From Aureobasidium sp. EXF-3400 (lineage: Eukaryota; Ascomycota; Dothideomycetes; Dothideales; Saccotheciaceae), in the NCBI GenBank assembly GCA_024195585.1, contig SWBL01000229.1, positions 20,060 to 84,059 of the forward strand: a DNA stretch of 64,000 nt. The letters run 5' to 3'. Shown here one piece after another: positions 43,271 to 53,888 of this stretch. Each line of letters begins with the position of its first letter. Position 1 is the first letter of the stretch. A program made the translations under genes and the position numbers. Under the pieces are notes generated by a model. The model saw only the letters and a list, made by a program, of their open reading frames with translations. It searched no databases and was not told where the DNA came from.

Positions 43271-44320
43271 ATAATGGTATATCATCGTTCAAGAATCGTA
43301 TCTAGCGGTCGCTCTCTTTCACCCAAGCCCTTGAGGTCCATGCATACTTCCTTGTATGCCCGTCTACGTCTGTGCATGAACAAAGCCGATGATGGAGCAA
43401 TGAGAGCATGAAGACTGGGGGAAAGTAACAAAGTCATGGAAGACACTGTTCTAGTTTGCAGTGAGCTGTGTACAGTAGAGGTACATCAAGTGTTTCATCA
43501 CGGTATATACAATCACATGTAGCATCCATGACAACCACATCCTCTGAACGCCGTCAGTGAAAGGCTGACAGTCCTATTCTCGCAGCAATACTGTGTGACA
43601 CGCGAGCTACCAAGACGTGCAGAATGATTCATGATGGGGCATCTTCAGTCTTCCTCTCGACGGCAATGTACAGCAATATGTAAGCTATAGAAATGCACAG
43701 TGCAGTTCAAAATCAAGAAGTGTCCGGAGAGAGCGGACGTGGAGGGCAGCCATTCACATTCAAATCACCATCAAACATTCACACATCGCAAGTAGTAGTA
43801 TCAAAAAGTATCAAGAAAAGCAATTGTATTTCGATCGTGTCTTTGGGTATCTTAGAAATCAGTGACCTGTGGTCTCGTATGCCGCTCCTCGAAGTGCGGG
43901 TGCAGAAAAGAGCTGCTTGCACAACTTTGTTTGTTGTGCTGTTGAATGTGAAAATGACAAAGGGAATGGGAAAAAAAGAAAAGCAAGTGTTGGTTCTCAG
44001 AGGTGCAGTGCGTGGTAGAGTATTAGCTGCGTGTCCTCGTGCGTGTGCTGTTGGATGCGTGAATGACAAAGGGAAGGAAAGTAAAAGGAAAGGAAACAGA
44101 AAAAGCAAATGTGTGTCGTTCGAGCGGCGTGTTTGTAGTTGAAGCAATGGTCGTGATGGTAAGTGTCTGTTGACGAGGCTGTCTTTGTTAGTGAGCTTCC
44201 TTTGCATGTCTGCTCGTCAAGTAGAACATACCAATGAGTTGTTCGCCATCGATGCGACGGATGTCCATGTGTACGCAGAGGACAGTGACTACCGCGTCAT
44301 GGATGAAAGCATGGTCAGTC
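43271..44320. other. Intergenic, 3' flank of the F-box-like gene
   Basis: 1.05 kb with no gene I can support. It contains the first copy of a 19-base repeat (43683-43701) found again at 46199-46217, and A-rich tracts near 43970 and 44090. Confidence 0.4.
43683..43701 (+). repeat. 19-base direct repeat, copy 1
   Basis: Sequence AGCTATAGAAATGCACAGT, identical to 46199-46217. The two copies lie 2.5 kb apart and bracket the F-box-like gene and the possible 73-residue gene. Confidence 0.7.
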
Positions 44321-45572
44321 TCACTTGTAACTCAACTTGAGCTTTCCAAGGAACACCTTCTTGCGCTCAAGCCCGAGCTGGAACTCCTGGACGATATCGT
44401 CCTCGCAGTTGAAGTTACGGTCGCTGAACGACAGGAGAGACCTGGCACTTCCTTCGCCCTTGGTATTGTCCATGTACTGGGCCCAGAACTCGAGACGCTC
44501 ACTGAGATGCTTGGCTTTGAACTCCCAGTCCTTGGGATCGAGACGAACGCCGTCGCGGTCTGTGCCAGAAGAGGTGTGGCGATCCATCAGAATGCTCTTC
44601 AGGTTCTGCGCGGACAAGAGTCTTTCGAAAGCGGATGAGATGGCCTGTTGCCATACGAGAAAGACGTCGGGTTGCCAGCCGCGCAAAACGATGCGCTGCA
44701 GCAGGAGACGGTTGTTGGGGCCGATGCTGAAGAGGAATTTCTGGAGAGCAATGGGATGCTCAAACTCCAAGGTTTGACCGTAAAGGATGGGGATGGCCTC
44801 TTGATGAACCAGCTTACAGACACTGAGGATTGCTGGAGTGAGGTGTGTGATATCCTTATCATCGGCCTTGTGGACGGTCTTGTGGAGCACCTGTCTTCCA
44901 GAGCTGGGCTTGTCTTGTTTGTTAAGGAAACCACGTCGAACCACCTCCTGACCTGCATGGCCCTGGGTGAGGAGAGTGAGAGGGTTGGACTTCTCTTCGA
45001 GAAGATGCTTGTAGATCATGATACGGATCTCAAGCGGAAGGTCCATCAAAGGAAAGGGGACGTCCTTTAGTGGCTGCTTAGGCTTGGTCTTGGTCTTGGT
45101 CACGCGTTTGCGTTTGGGCTTAGTGGTCTGCGGACGGCGAGGTCAATGACAGTGAGATCGTGGGGCTCGCAGCTGGTCCTACCTGAGCGGGGACAACAGT
45201 GTTGGCTGCGGGGACATTTTGGATGGCAGGGACGTGTTGCAAAGCGGGGTTAGGACGATGTGCGCCGAAGATAGCGGTGTTCATGTGAGGTGGGACCTGG
45301 AAGACTGGATGCTGGAAGCCTGGATGCTGGATAGAGGGCTGAAAATGGCCATGGGGACCGGGGTTCCAGTGCGCGCCAACGTTCTGAAACACAAGACCAG
45401 GGTGGATTCCAGGATTCTGGGCAGCGAAGGCAAGCTGCTGGGCAAGCTGCTGGGCATGTTGCGTGGCTTGGTTATGCTGGATTGCGGCTCTGCGACGGGC
45501 AAGTCGAGCTTGATGGTCTGCATCTCGCTGGGCTCGGTCGTTTGCGAGTAGCTGGTTTGTGTTAAAAGACAT
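44321..45572 (-). CDS. F-box-like fungal protein with Gln/His-rich N-terminus
   Basis: Exons 45572-45183 and 45127-44321; 55-base intron (GTAGGA donor, TTGAC branch, CGCAG acceptor); 398 residues. Exon 1 codes a low-complexity N-terminus rich in Gln, His, Asn and Pro (HAQQLAQQLAFAAQNPG; PGFQHPVFQVPPHM). Exon 2 opens with a basic stretch (KPKRKRVTKTKTKPK), then an F-box-like motif LMDLPLEIRIMIYKHLL at about 150 and the usual companion block ILSVCKLVHQEAIPILYGQ with LEFEHP. Such proteins are numerous in dothideomycetes and probably serve as SCF substrate adaptors. Without the intron, exon 2 has no ATG near the domain, which supports the join; the donor is not ideal. Confidence 0.7.
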
Positions 45573-45604
45573 CTCTGCGGTAGTGATGTCGTGAAGGTCT
45601 CGGC

Positions 45605-45632
45605 GGCGAGATCGTTGCGGCGAGATCGTTGC
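45605..45632. repeat. Two tandem copies of a 14-base unit upstream of the F-box-like gene
   Basis: Unit GGCGAGATCGTTGC repeated head to tail, followed by a partial third copy (GGCGAC). It lies 33 to 60 bases upstream of ATG 45572, inside the promoter or leader. Confidence 0.75.
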
Positions 45633-45773
45633 GGCGACTCAATGTTGATGTCGACGTCGCGGCGTTGAGCGCGTCGTAACCGCGTTAAATACATCTCTGC
45701 GATAGACGAAGTCGTAGCTCCGCGCTTCACTGGAAGCTGACCGACCGTCACTTGCATCTTCACCAAGGACAAT

Positions 45774-46041
45774 TCACTTCAGAGTTGTTGCCCATAGGGC
45801 AGAGGGACATGCAGAATCTTGCTGGTTTTTGACCATGTATCGTATTTGACTTTTTCTAGTAGATTGACAGACAATGAGAAAGGAGAAGCGTTGAGACTTA
45901 CAGCGTCTGCACTTCCAATTGCAAGAAGGAGACAAGGAAAGGTTCTAGGGACGTCAAGGTGGCTGCCAGCAGCTGCTGTAGATATACCTGATCCGCGCGA
46001 CACTTGGCCTGGCCTGCATCGTCATTACTCAGGCTCGCCAT
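45774..46041 (-). CDS. Possible small two-exon protein (73 residues)
   Basis: Exons 46041-45902 and 45855-45774; 46-base intron (GTAAGT donor, CTACTAG acceptor). The joined frame is 222 bases and closes at TGA. Exon 1 begins MASLSNDDAGQAKCRADQ and continues as a hydrophobic/helical stretch (VYLQQLLAATLTSLEPFL); exon 2 reads LKSQIRYMVKNQQDSACP and ends WATTLK. It looks like one amphipathic helix or a small subunit of a larger complex. Against it: short length, no recognised relatives, and an intron at the short end of the local range. Confidence 0.35.
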
Positions 46042-46925
46042 GCTGGTCAGGTCAGATACGCCGGTAGGAGGTAATGGCAGGAATACACGGTTCAGTGGTT
46101 CAATAAGAACAGAACCAGGACCAGTCCGCAGTGATTGAAGCGAGCGTGTTCGCACCAGGAAAGCAGCCTCCCCACTTGCAAAGGTATGTCACGCGTATAG
46201 CTATAGAAATGCACAGTTCCTTTGGCAGATAGGGAGTATCCACTGAGAGTCGTGATGTTATCGACTCTCTACGGACTCTGCTACCATCTGGAGAGAATTG
46301 TGCATTTTGACGGTTCTAGCGGCGCCTATGTGTTGTCGTGAGAGTGAATGGGAGTGACAAAATTTAGCACATGCCACATGGGGAGGAGACGACCTTAGTA
46401 TGCTGTCAATTATTAGGGTCGAAGTACAGTTCGCGGTCGGCCGGGTCCGAATCGTGATAAGAGGTCAAGTGACTCATATGATGATATGGGATGACGAGGG
46501 GTACTTCAAGACGGTATGTTTGCTTTATCCGTAGCGGTTAGGTTTGATGAATCATGATGGTCCGAGGATGATCCTTTTGAGCTCGAGGAAGATAGAGGCC
46601 TCAAACACCATTGAATATCTGTGTAGAAGGACGCATTGATAGTACCAGTGAATGCATTGAAATGTTCACAAGCCAGGAAAAGTATTCATCATTGCGACAA
46701 GCAAGGAAGCTGCAACTCGCAGAAGGCAGGAGCGATGGTCGATAAGCACAAGCTCCTGCCAAGCGAAAAGTCGGAAAGTGCCGACACCCTCACACAGTAT
46801 TTTGTGTTTGCGTCATGTGACTCTACTCCGCTCTCGATTCGCTTCGACGTCTGCTGAGGTTTTCTTTCTGAGCGAGAGCGACGGCCACCCATCACTAACG
46901 ACAGCAACCCTCCATACCCGTCAAA
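46042..46925. promoter_or_regulatory. Upstream region of RPL19
   Basis: About 880 bases. Holds copy 2 of the 19-base repeat at 46199-46217. It becomes C-rich on the plus strand towards the RPL19 transcript start (46880-46925). No gene seen. Confidence 0.4.
46199..46217 (+). repeat. 19-base direct repeat, copy 2
   Basis: Identical to 43683-43701. The flanks differ directly outside the 19 bases. Confidence 0.7.
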
Positions 46926-47805
46926 ATGTCAGTATCAGCAAACCGCCGTCCGGAGAGCCTGTCGACATCCCAATTTTGAAAAAACCTCGTCGTCCTACGC
47001 CATCCACACACACCTTTCGCCTCTTCCTCCCACAGCGCTCCTCCGGGCGGCAAAATCCATCACACCGTGATCCAGCATAACAGGCACTGACATGCGTCTG
47101 CTACAGGGTCAACCTTCGCACCCAGAAGCGCCTGGCCGCCTCCGTTGTTGGCTGCGGTCAGAGAAAGATCTGGCTCGACCCCAACGAGGTCAGCGAGATC
47201 TCCAACGCCAACTCCCGCCAGACCATCCGCAAGCTCGTCTCCGATGGCCTCATCATCCGCAAGCCCGTCACCATGCACTCGCGCTCCCGCGCCCGTGAGC
47301 TGAACGCCGCTCGCCGCCTCGGTCGCCACCGTGGTTTCGGTAAGAGAAAGGGTACCAAGGACGCCCGTATGCCCAGGTATGGCTGCTCTATCTCCGACCA
47401 TCGCCACCCGAGCAGACACTGATAGTCTGCCCACAGCCAAGTTGTCTGGATGCGCCGCCAGCGCGTTCTCCGTCGCCTGTTGGTCAAGTACCGCGCCTCC
47501 GGCAAGATCGACAAGCACCTTTACCACGAGCTCTACCACCTGAGCAAGGGTAACACCTTCAAGCACAAGCGCGCTCTCGTTGAGCACGTACGTCCCGCCC
47601 GACTTACCTTCGCACATCCGCTCTCTTCTAACATACTTCACAGATCCACAAGGCCAAGGCTGAGAAGGCCCGTGAGGCCAAGCTCAAGGAGGAGATGGAC
47701 GCCAAGCGTGCCAAGACCAAGGCCGCCCGCGAGCGCAGACAGGAGCGTATCCAGCAGAAGCAGGCCGCTTTTGCTGCCGACGACGAGGAGGAGAAGAAGG
47801 CATAA
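46926..47805 (+). CDS. RPL19: 60S ribosomal protein L19 (eL19)
   Basis: eL19 of the large ribosomal subunit; its long C-terminal helix reaches an inter-subunit bridge. Exons 46926-46927, 47107-47376, 47437-47587 and 47644-47805; 194 residues. Exon 1 supplies only AT of the start codon, and the 179-base intron (GTCAGT donor, CTACAG acceptor) brings the G. This is the only join I found that gives [18 protein letters not shown] in phase. The genomic ATG at 46926 is thus intact by sequence but is a decoy in the unspliced RNA. The rest is highly conserved: [57 protein letters not shown], then the Lys/Arg/Glu-rich C-terminal helix. Codon use is strongly C-ending, as for a highly expressed gene. Confidence 0.93.
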
Positions 47806-48576
47806 ACGAGACAATGTCACGGCGTGGCTTGATGATATCTGAAAAAGGCACAAGTCCGTTACGGCGGTACTCTCGGTTCGATTGGTGTTCTCTCTTCGTG
47901 GGCTTACGTTCTGGCGTGCGAAATATACCGGGGACCGAACGGATCAGTGCAGGCATCAGTTTTGCATGTACATCGGTTTTATGCAATGAGGGCAATGTGA
48001 TTCAAAAACTTCTTTTTTTCTTTGCCAAAATACCACTTGCGTTTCCTGTTCTCTATTGCTCATCAAGGTATTGTCATCGACTTGTGAGAATGAAGCATTC
48101 GAGCCTTGGGTCTTGCCCTATTGACTTAGAGCAACCCTTCTTGCTCTTCATCCTTCGTGTGATCATAGTCAAGGATCGATTACATCTAATGATGGCGCCT
48201 AGGAATACAGGCTCATGGTTGGCATGTGAAGTGGATTATACAGGCTGTAGCTCTATGTAGTGGCCATAGCGTGGACATTTCAACGGCTATACCAAGCCCC
48301 ACGACATCTTCATACACAGTCGACAAACTTATGGGCACATGCATACAAACATCCTTGAGAGATTTGTCATGTGCCCAGAACATCAAGTAGATGACAATCA
48401 TGCATGGCGAATGAAGAACAAGCATGATCCGGCTCGACACATTGTCAGCTTACTGACAACGAAGCTCGGGACACGGCTTAGCCGGCTTCTTTACCCACCA
48501 CCGTGATTTTCCGTCAGTCACTTATCTGTCAACATCCAGCGCGGCTCCATCACGCAGTTTGGAGTCATTAACAAGC
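47806..48576. other. Intergenic between RPL19 and the CCCH gene
   Basis: 770 bases between two plus-strand genes: the RPL19 3' region with T-rich sequence near 48013-48022, then the CCCH promoter. Nothing else recognised. Confidence 0.45.
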
Positions 48577-50362
48577 ATGCTGGCCGAAGCGGATCTCAAC
48601 AGACTCGAGAGGCAGCTCACTGACTTCAACCTCGCGACAAAGGCTCGCCAGGATGCTCTGGACGAATTGACTCTCACCTACGGCAAACTGCTCGAAGACT
48701 ACCGTATCCTCCGCAGTGATTACGAAGAAGAGAAAGAATCGCGCGAAAAGTACAAGAAGCTCGCTCGTGGTCAAGACCGTAACCCTTTCGTCCTTGTCCT
48801 AATCGATGCTGATGGCTATGTTGTAAGTCACTAACACTTCGTACTTCTTCGTCTCATCTTGTTGGACACGACGTAGACGACCACCTCGATGCCCTTATCG
48901 TGAATTTCAACCACTTATGTTCTGTCATACTGACCAGCAGCAGTTCGAAGACTCTCTAATTAAAGGTGGTGCAGAAGGAGGTGTGAGAGCAGCCAATCTA
49001 CTTCACGACACCATTCGAGACAGACTGTCACGACGTGGTCGCGAGTACGAGAACTGCAAAGTCATGGTCCGCGCCTACACCAATCTTGCCGGACTATCAA
49101 AGACACTCGCCCGTGCAGGCCTTATCGGGCACGAAGCACGCTCCCTTAGCCCCTTCTGTTCAAACTTCACACGCGCCCAGGATCTCTTCGATTTTGTCGA
49201 TGCAGGTGATAAGAAGGAGAACGCAGATAACAAGATCCGGGAAATGTTCCGTCTGTTTGTGGAAAACAACCAATGTAGGCACATATTCTTTGCTGGTTGC
49301 CACGATACTGGTTACCTGAACCTACTTACGCCTTACATTGGAAAAAACGACAAAATCACTCTTCTGCGTGGCTCATCGTTCAGTCCTGAATTCAGCCGCC
49401 TGGGACTTGATATTGATAATCTTAACGGCTTGTTCAACAGCAACCCTCTCGAAGGGTTTGATTCGAGACGATCTACTCACAAGGCTCTACCAGCTCAACC
49501 AAAACTCGCAACTACATCGAATGGGCACTCTGGATCGATTTCCAACGATACACCTGTCTGTACACACTATCTCCGCGGCATGTGCAAGTTTGGAAATGGT
49601 TGCAAGAAGTCTCATAACAATGGTGGAGACTCGTGGCGCTCGAATGAGCTCATGTTTGGTCGGGAAGATGCACACAGAAATTCGATACAATCGACTCCAT
49701 TCCCACAACCTTCAGGATCTAACACTCCCGCACCAAGCAATCCGGATGGTTGTTCTCCTGGATCCAGCTTTGCTTTGTCAAGCGATGCCCGTACTGGACA
49801 AGCTGTCGCGCCCAGCAAGCACCCGTCCCTTGCTCTGCCCACACAGAAGAAGCCCAATCATATCCCTGTCAACAGTACCGGACATAGACTGGACATTTGG
49901 CTGCCACCACCGTCTAGCGAAGACTGGCAAGCCTACAACACTCGAATTGCCCAGCAAGGAAAACTTTGCAATGAGTATCAACTCAAAGGATACTGCATAA
50001 AAGGAGGCCCCAACTGTATTCTGGACCATAGCCCTATTCCAGAGAACGTCAAGCACGTCCTTAAACATATGGTTCACAGCTATCCATGCAGCCGTAAAGG
50101 GACTTGCCGCCGCGAGAACTGCAATATGGGTCACATATGCTTCCGCGACAAATGCGACACCTCAAAACGTAATGGAGCCTGTAGACTCAACAACTTGATG
50201 CATGTCATCGATCCTGTCGTCTCCGAGTGGGTACCAGCCGAGCCAGACATGGAAGTCTATAATCCCGACTCTTTCGGTACCACCTCAGGAGAAAACTACC
50301 ATCGACAGAGCGACGTTGGTCTACACTCGTATGCGGAGCCTCATCCAGATGATTTGGATTAG
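48577..50362 (+). CDS. CCCH zinc-finger protein with N-terminal coiled coil and NYN-like domain
   Basis: Exons 48577-48822 and 48944-50362; 121-base intron (GTAAGT donor, CTGAC branch, tandem CAGCAGCAG acceptor); 554 residues. Residues 1-65 are a coiled coil. About 70-265 is a fungal domain with PIN/NYN-like character (FVLVLIDADGYVFED, then VMVRAYTNLAGL, DLFDFVDAGDKKENADNKI, HIFFAGCHDTGY): Asp-rich strand ends as in nucleases, though activity is not established. Zinc fingers: C-x7-C-x5-C-x3-H (CTHYLRGMCKFGNGCKKSH) at about 315, a second C-x8-C-x6-C-x3-H at about 450, and a third C-x5-C-x4-C-x3-H at about 490. Likely an RNA-binding regulator of mRNA stability (inference). Confidence 0.85.
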
Positions 50363-50979
50363 TTGTCCAAATCACAGACCAGAGCTCCTCTATCCCAGAA
50401 TCCTCTTTGAGGAACAAAACGGAACGCTGTACTATCGTAGCACCAGAGATGATACTGTTATGTCATCAACAGCTTTGTCAAGTGGCTGGTTCTCGGAGGC
50501 TGAACAACAGCAAAGCAAGTAGTAAACCTCGTTCCTAGTAATATCAGATACGAAATCAAGGAGAATATCTATGAGCAGGGAATCGAAAGACGAAAGAAAA
50601 AGTGGCAAGAAGCATGTTCACTCGGATGGATCTTAGGTTCGGGACACATGGGAAGGCACGCTCGAAGAAAAAGCCGTATATGAAACAAGAAAGAATGCAA
50701 TTACGAAGAAGCCTGTTGCTATCAAGATGAACACGTACGGACATTGGTCTCGCTGTGTCGACTCACCATTCACGTGTACCGTATCGCTATTAGATAAATA
50801 GCAGCTGGCTTCTTGTTGTTACAATACCGTTCCCTCACACAAAAATCTCCAACTAAAATGGTAGTTTGCCTTGGCCGAATTTTGTTGTCTGCTTCTCGTT
50901 CCTACAGCGAAGCCATCTCGAAATCAAATTCTGTGTACATATTGTTGACTAGAAATGATCCATACATATCTAGCGCAAT
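50363..50979. other. Intergenic, convergent 3' ends
   Basis: 617 bases between the CCCH gene and the alpha/beta hydrolase, both ending here. I see no gene in it. Confidence 0.45.
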
Positions 50980-52334
50980 CTAAAGTTTACTCAGAGGAAC
51001 AGCCTTCTGTAGTCCCTTCCACTTCTTGACACCATCCAACCATCTCCCATCCATCCTTTGCCTGCCCACAACATCTTGCTTCAACCACTCTTCATCCATC
51101 GCAACCTTTTCCAGATCTTTCCAAATATTAACCTCTGCTTCCAACCATTCCGACACTTTTTCGGCTGTCTCTGCAACCTTCTCAAAACACAAGAAATGGC
51201 CTGTATCGTCTATGAATTCTTCTTTTACTCTTCCCATTTGTGCGCCGCCAGAGCCATTCCATCCTGTGCCTGTTCTCTTTATCTTCTCGCGTCGCTCGTC
51301 AGGGTCCATGGTGTATGATTTGTTGCCGTACAGCCAGAGAACAGAGGGACGTAAGTAAGGTAAGAACATCCAACAGGTTCTGCCTTCAGATTTGTAAAAG
51401 GGAGAAATATAAGGAGCGCATGGCCAAAGGTCTGGCACAGTTGTTCTTGCCACGAGATCAGGAGTCGACGACCAATTCCTATCATCATAGTTTGGGCGTG
51501 CAACAGAAAGCGCTTCTTGATGTTTAGGTGTCGTAAGAGTATAACTCTGTTCTCCTTTCCCTTGTTCGTCTCCAGAGCTTTGTGGATAGAGTAAAGTAGG
51601 CGTAGCTCTGATACTGTGTTCCAAGATCTTTTGCACCACTCTTTCATCAAAAGGTTTGAGCAGTCCGTTTTTGCGGAAGGCGGCTTCGGCTGCTTGACGT
51701 GAGGGCCAGAGGTCTTTGCGGAGAGAGGGTAGTCGTGTCATTGTGATCCATGCGGGCATCTCTTTGTGGATGATGATGGCGTCCAGCATGACAATGGATG
51801 TTAAGAGTCGAGGATGCATTTGAGCTAGTAGAGTCAAGCATATCGAGCCCATACTGTGCCCTATACCGATGATTGGGCGAGTGAAGTCTTCGCGGTGGGT
51901 ATTGATCAAAGAGAGAAGATCGCGTGCGTGGTCGGCGTAGTTTGCTGTTCATCGAATTTAATCAATACTCGCTTTTTTTGTTGATAAGAGGGAGAAGCAA
52001 ACTTACGATCATTCCCTATCTTGTTCTCGTTGAGCACGTAGGAAGCTCCTTGGTTTGCTACATCGGCCATCCAGATACTGCGGATACCGTAACCTGCCTT
52101 TTCACTCTGCTTGAGTAGATCCTCCCATAATGGTTCATATAGCTCTTTTGGGAATGCTGATGCGTGAGCAGCTAGAATCGTTACATCGCCCTTTTGTGGT
52201 GTGCGGTTGAGTGGGATGTATTGTTTTGCACTGAGGTATAGCTTCTCTTCTTGGTATGTTGAGGTGGCTTGTGGGTATTCTCTGATGGTTTGACAGGGTG
52301 TGTGGTGTTCGATTATCTTGAATGAGGATGACAT
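50980..52334 (-). CDS. Alpha/beta hydrolase with peroxisomal targeting signal (Lpx1/AKT2-type)
   Basis: Exons 52334-52007 and 51944-50980; 62-base intron (GTAAGT, ACAG); 430 residues. The start MSSSFKIIEHHTPCQTIREY and the block GDVTILAAHASAFPKELYEP are typical of the fungal family that includes yeast peroxisomal lipase Lpx1 and the AKT2-type hydrolases. The join gives GNDPNYADHARDLLSLI. The nucleophile elbow is GIGHSMGS; the likely acid lies in TMDPDERREK and the catalytic His in IDDTGHFLCFEK. The C-terminus is SKL, a perfect PTS1, so it should be imported into peroxisomes via Pex5. Substrate unknown; fatty acyl or lipid esters are plausible. AKT2 relatives occur in toxin clusters, but no such cluster is present here. 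Confidence 0.88.
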
Positions 52335-53042
52335 TGTGTGGATGGAGTGTGATGTGGAGTATTATGAAGATAGGGAATCACTAGAAAGTCCTTGTGCTTG
52401 GGGATGGTATGGCATATATACTACCTTCTGGTAAACAGACATGACGCGAATAGATACAAACCGCTGAGTGTCTTCATGCATTGACCTAAAATGAAAGATA
52501 CGAAGCCCTCTCTGCAAGATTCATGTTGAGGGCAGCGTTTCAAAGCTAAGAAAGATCAGATAGCAAAGGAAGGAGAAAAAAGTTGTGATTTGCGCTTGGC
52601 CTGCATATAGCAAAGATCGATCTTCTTTTCCCGACGAACGTCTAGCTTGAATCACTCGTGCAGGAAGCCATGGACGACGACTTTCCGCATTGGATGTGGA
52701 GCAAGTGCGTGTTATGAGTCGTGTGCGTTGCCCGTATGTGGTTGCAGCAAGAGTGTTGAACCCCAGAGATGCTTGATTTTGTCATCTCACCGGGATCTTG
52801 GATGATGTCAAGGTGATCGACAGGGTCGTGATTCGGAGGGAGATCAACCATCAGCCTCAGGCTTTGATCAGCCCGAAGCGTTCCATGATATCGACCCGCG
52901 ATTGTAGCTTCTGGTTGCTTCGTTCATCGTGTGCTGAACGAGTTGTTGGCCTTGTTGAAGTCAGCAAGTGGAAATCTGAGTGTACGCGCCAAATGAGCGT
53001 ACGTTGATGTGGTGCAATCAGCGCACGGACCGATCGTCGGCC
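52335..53042. other. Intergenic region upstream of the hydrolase
   Basis: 708 bases. Promoter of the hydrolase at the left. An open frame at 52851-52642 (-) starts MVDLPPNHDPVDHLDIIQDP and then meets a GTGAGA donor-like site. It may be an exon of an unrecognised gene but cannot be supported further. Confidence 0.35.
52415..52420 (-). promoter_or_regulatory. Possible TATA box of the hydrolase gene
   Basis: TATATA about 80 bases upstream of ATG 52334, on the transcribed side. Spacing is suitable if the leader is short. Confidence 0.35.
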
Positions 53043-53274
53043 TCAGATCGGACCCGACGTGACCTTGAGAACGCCGTCCTCAACAACGACGACCTTCTTC
53101 TGGAAGTCAAAAGGTTGACCCTGGGAGCATCTGTCAGCCTCACACAGCAAAAGCGTCCGTTCCGGGATGGCTACTCACGATAACCAGCTCGGCAGCCTCT
53201 TCTTCGTCGTGCTGCGAGCCGCAGCTGAGTTTGCTGAGCAGGCGTCGCCACAATGCAGACAACGTCGACCACAT
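53043..53274 (-). CDS. Possible small two-exon protein (57 residues) with partial CRIB-like motif
   Basis: Exons 53274-53179 and 53120-53043; 58-base intron with a perfect GTGAGT donor, CTGAC branch and CCCAG acceptor. The joined frame is 174 bases and closes at TGA. Exon 1: MWSTLSALWRRLLSKLSCGS, then an acidic EEEAAELVI; exon 2 continues GQPFDFQKKVVVVEDG and ends VTSGPI. The junction makes I-G-x-P-x-x-F, which matches the first half of the CRIB consensus (I-S-x-P-x-x-F-x-H), but the His residues are absent. This resembles small fungal proteins with a hydrophobic/basic N-terminus and a GTPase-binding motif, though the match is weak. Confidence 0.45.
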
Positions 53275-53888
53275 GCTTGCGACTTGGTTTAGAGTCTTTG
53301 TTATGGTTTGATGCACGAGAGTCGAGGAGTTGTTGAAGGTGGTGCGCGAAAGACGTCGATCGAGTCATGCTAGATCGGGGCCTAAAGTACTGAGCGGCAT
53401 GCCGAGACATACGGATGTAAGCCCATGACTTTCGGCGCGTTCGCATTCGTTCATGCATGCCTTCATCCGCAAAATTCAGAGCAATATTATCGTCGAGCTA
53501 CCTGTGTCTATCTCGTCCAGTGCAGGTTTTCGTTGAATGACCTCGAAACCGATCGGGAAGAAAGACCAGGCATATCATTCTGATATACAGCAAGCTGAAC
53601 TGAGACACTCCCAACCCATCTCACGATGGCATGTATAAAGCGTTACTGTGCACTATCAAAATTCACGGTGTTATTTGACTCCAGAGGTATATCCATAGAG
53701 AAACCTCCAATCGGCATCCTTCTCTGCGTACTATGTTGTTCCTACAAGACATTATGCATTTTTATGGTCACCTATTTACAATTGACTCTAGCAGAGATTT
53801 GCAATAGAAGGCTTCTTTTTATCGACGACAATATGTGACTTATCATTGCTTCGTTATGGGACAAAACTAAAAACGCGTTAAATGCCGT
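53275..53888. other. Intergenic region downstream of the permease
   Basis: 614 bases between the possible small gene and the permease stop. The right half is A/T-rich. No gene seen. Confidence 0.4.

Noticed and set aside
44234..44320. Extra 3' exon of the F-box-like gene (frame reading VVTVLCVHMDIRRIDGEQLI)
   Set aside because: It reads like protein, but the only possible intron would be about 35 bases, and the frame is closed by a stop directly upstream.
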